From G958296245 sp965262055 (GTDB lineage Bacteria > Chloroflexota > Dehalococcoidia > Lucifugimonadales > G958296245), in contig CBDHEI010000002.1 of the NCBI GenBank assembly GCA_965262055.1, positions 1,612,001 to 1,676,000 on the forward strand: DNA of 64,000 nt, written 5' to 3'. Made by a program: the position numbers and the translations under genes. Below, piece by piece: positions 62,812 through 64,000 of this stretch. Position 1 is the first letter of the stretch. Every line of letters starts with the position of its first letter. Under the pieces are notes generated by a model. The model worked only from the letters and a program-made list of their open reading frames with translations. It did not search any database and was not told the origin of the DNA.

Positions 62812-63144
62812 ATATGCTTTCCCCTAGTCAGGATGCCGCAGTTAGCAGCATCGCGACGAGCCTTCCTTTAACCGATACCGTCGCCTTAGCTACGGACTCT
62901 TAATTCCAGGCAACGCTGTATTAGGGCGGTTCGCGAGCGGGCTCCAACCCAGGGAAGACATACCTCACTAGACACCGCGCGGCTGGCGCACCATGAGCCT
63001 CGGCACCCTTTCAACCCTCAGGCACCTTTGCGTATCTAGGACCTCTTGCGTACGCCGTATACCCTTCCCACCCGCCGCTTCGGCCCCCGCGCCGGGAAAG
63101 TGTCCAAACAAACCCGCCTATTCTGAGATCCCCCGGAGTGGAAA
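62812..63144. other. Gap between pyrG and rho
   Basis: About 333 bases with no gene seen. It contains a degenerate copy of the palindromic element (GGGCGGTTCGCGAGCGGG near 62924-62941). It should include the rho promoter and leader, which in many bacteria is autoregulated; no clear boxes found. Confidence 0.45.
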
Positions 63145-64000
63145 ATGAACATAGCTGAGCTACAGGACAAGACCAACGAAGAGTTGATGGGCATCGCCCG
63201 CGAGATGGAGGTGATAGACAACGGCGCTGTCCCCAGGCGGCACGCGCTGATGATGAAGGTCCTCCAGGGACTCGCCGAGCGCAACGGCCAGGTCCTCGCC
63301 AGCGGCGTCCTCTCCATCGCCGGCGAAGGCTACGGCTTCCTCAAGTCCAACGGCCGGCACGCCGGCTCCAGCGACGTCTACGTCTCCCAGTCCCAGATCC
63401 GCCGCTTCGGTCTCAGGACCGGCGACCACGTCACCGGACAGGTCAGGCCGCCCAAGGACGGCGAGCGATACTTCGGCCTCATACGTGTCGAGGCCGTTAA
63501 CGGCCTCGAGCCCGAGGCCTCGAGCAACCGCCCCCACTTCGAGCGACTCACACCCATATTCCCCAACGAGCACATCAAGCTCGAGACCACCAGGCAAATG
63601 GCCGCGACCCGCCTCATTGACATGGCCGCCCCCGTGGGCAGGGGCCAGCGCGGCCTCATCGTCTCCCCACCCAAGGCCGGCAAGACCACCCTACTCAAGA
63701 ACATCGCCGAGGGCATCACGATCAACGCCCCGGACATCCACCTCATGGTCGCCCTCATCGGAGAGCGCCCCGAGGAGGTCACCGACATGACCCGCTCCGT
63801 ACAGGGCGAGGTCTTCAGCTCGACCTTCGACGAGCCCGTCGAGGACCACACCCGCGTCGCCGAGCTAGCCCTCGCCCGCGCCAAGAGGCTCGTTGAGTCC
63901 GGACGCGACGTCGTCATCCTCCTCGACAGCCTCACCCGCCTCACCCGCGCCTATAACCTCGCAGTACCCACCAGCGGCAGGACGCTCTCCGGCGGCATAG
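63145..64000 (+). CDS. rho: Transcription termination factor Rho (3' end beyond window)
   Basis: The first 285 residues of the hexameric RNA helicase Rho. An N-terminal helix bundle is followed by the cold-shock-like RNA-binding domain (GYGFLKSNGRHAGSSDVYVSQSQIRRFGLRTGD), the P-loop SPPKAGKTT (about 173-181), GERPEEVTDMTR, and the Walker B region VVILLDSLTRLTRAYN. The gene runs off the window in frame. ATG 63145 has GGAG six bases upstream. It lacks the long insertion seen in some actinobacterial Rho proteins. Confidence 0.96.
   Translation, partial: MNIAELQDKTNEELMGIAREMEVIDNGAVPRRHALMMKVLQGLAERNGQVLASGVLSIAGEGYGFLKSNGRHAGSSDVYVSQSQIRRFGLRTGDHVTGQVRPPKDGERYFGLIRVEAVNGLEPEASSNRPHFERLTPIFPNEHIKLETTRQMAATRLIDMAAPVGRGQRGLIVSPPKAGKTTLLKNIAEGITINAPDIHLMVALIGERPEEVTDMTRSVQGEVFSSTFDEPVEDHTRVAELALARAKRLVESGRDVVILLDSLTRLTRAYNLAVPTSGRTLSGGI

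Overview
The window is GC-rich chromosomal DNA with short intergenic gaps, many GTG/TTG starts, and a mix of core genes and accessory proteins. There is no rRNA to fix taxonomy. A free-living Chloroflexota, possibly a Dehalococcoidia/SAR202-type marine lineage, would fit. This is an inference from ThyX in place of ThyA, an enolase-superfamily dehydratase, large Thr/Pro-rich surface proteins with repeats, and abundant IS1380-type transposases.

Layout. 1-7.4 kb: an IS5-type transposase tail, then fabF, recJ, lgt (-), a PD-(D/E)XK-like orphan (-), an MBL hydrolase (-) and ruvB. 7.5-13.9 kb: a HAD phosphatase, a toxin-antitoxin pair, mutL (-), a threonine-dehydratase-like enzyme, a pterin dehydratase (-), galU and thyX, closed by a strong bidirectional terminator. 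13.9-17.4 kb: a minus-strand ECF sigma / anti-sigma / membrane-anchored sensor-like protein operon and rph. 17.6-23.4 kb: the circularly permuted ATP-grasp / alpha-E / transglutaminase locus. It is wrecked by a 4-bp duplication, an IS1380 insertion, a Uma2-gene insertion flanked by direct repeats, and two further frameshifts; only the transglutaminase looks intact. 23.4-29.4 kb: a HIT protein, comEC, comEA and a penicillin-acylase-family hydrolase. 29.7-32.8 kb: a lipoprotein fusing a Thr/Pro stalk, a TolB-like propeller and leucine-rich repeats, plus a small membrane protein. 32.9-35.7 kb: a phage relic with a portal and a frameshifted terminase. 35.7-38.6 kb: repeats, an enolase-superfamily dehydratase and a transposase fragment. 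38.9-42.5 kb: a DUF1800 / NHL / DUF1501 operon. 43-46.5 kb: gyrA and an epimerase lacking a normal start. 46.7-50.3 kb: a 1218-residue surface protein with a CAP-like domain, eight 35-residue repeats and a zinc-peptidase domain. 50.4-53.5 kb: a two-gene membrane operon whose second gene is split by a complete IS1380-type element. 53.8-56.9 kb: a D-threonine-aldolase-like enzyme, an M24 hydrolase and a maleate-isomerase-like enzyme. 57-64 kb: ffh, tRNA-Ser(UGA), sucCD, pyrG and the start of rho.

Several families of short palindromes or dispersed repeats sit in the gaps. Two IS insertions can be resolved to the base, with inverted repeats and target duplications, and both reveal a host gene that reads through once the element is removed. 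I see no CRISPR array, no complete defence island and no rRNA. The most unusual items are the two mosaic surface proteins, the sigma-factor operon carrying a second copy of the sensor-like domain, and the multiply broken ATP-grasp/alpha-E locus.
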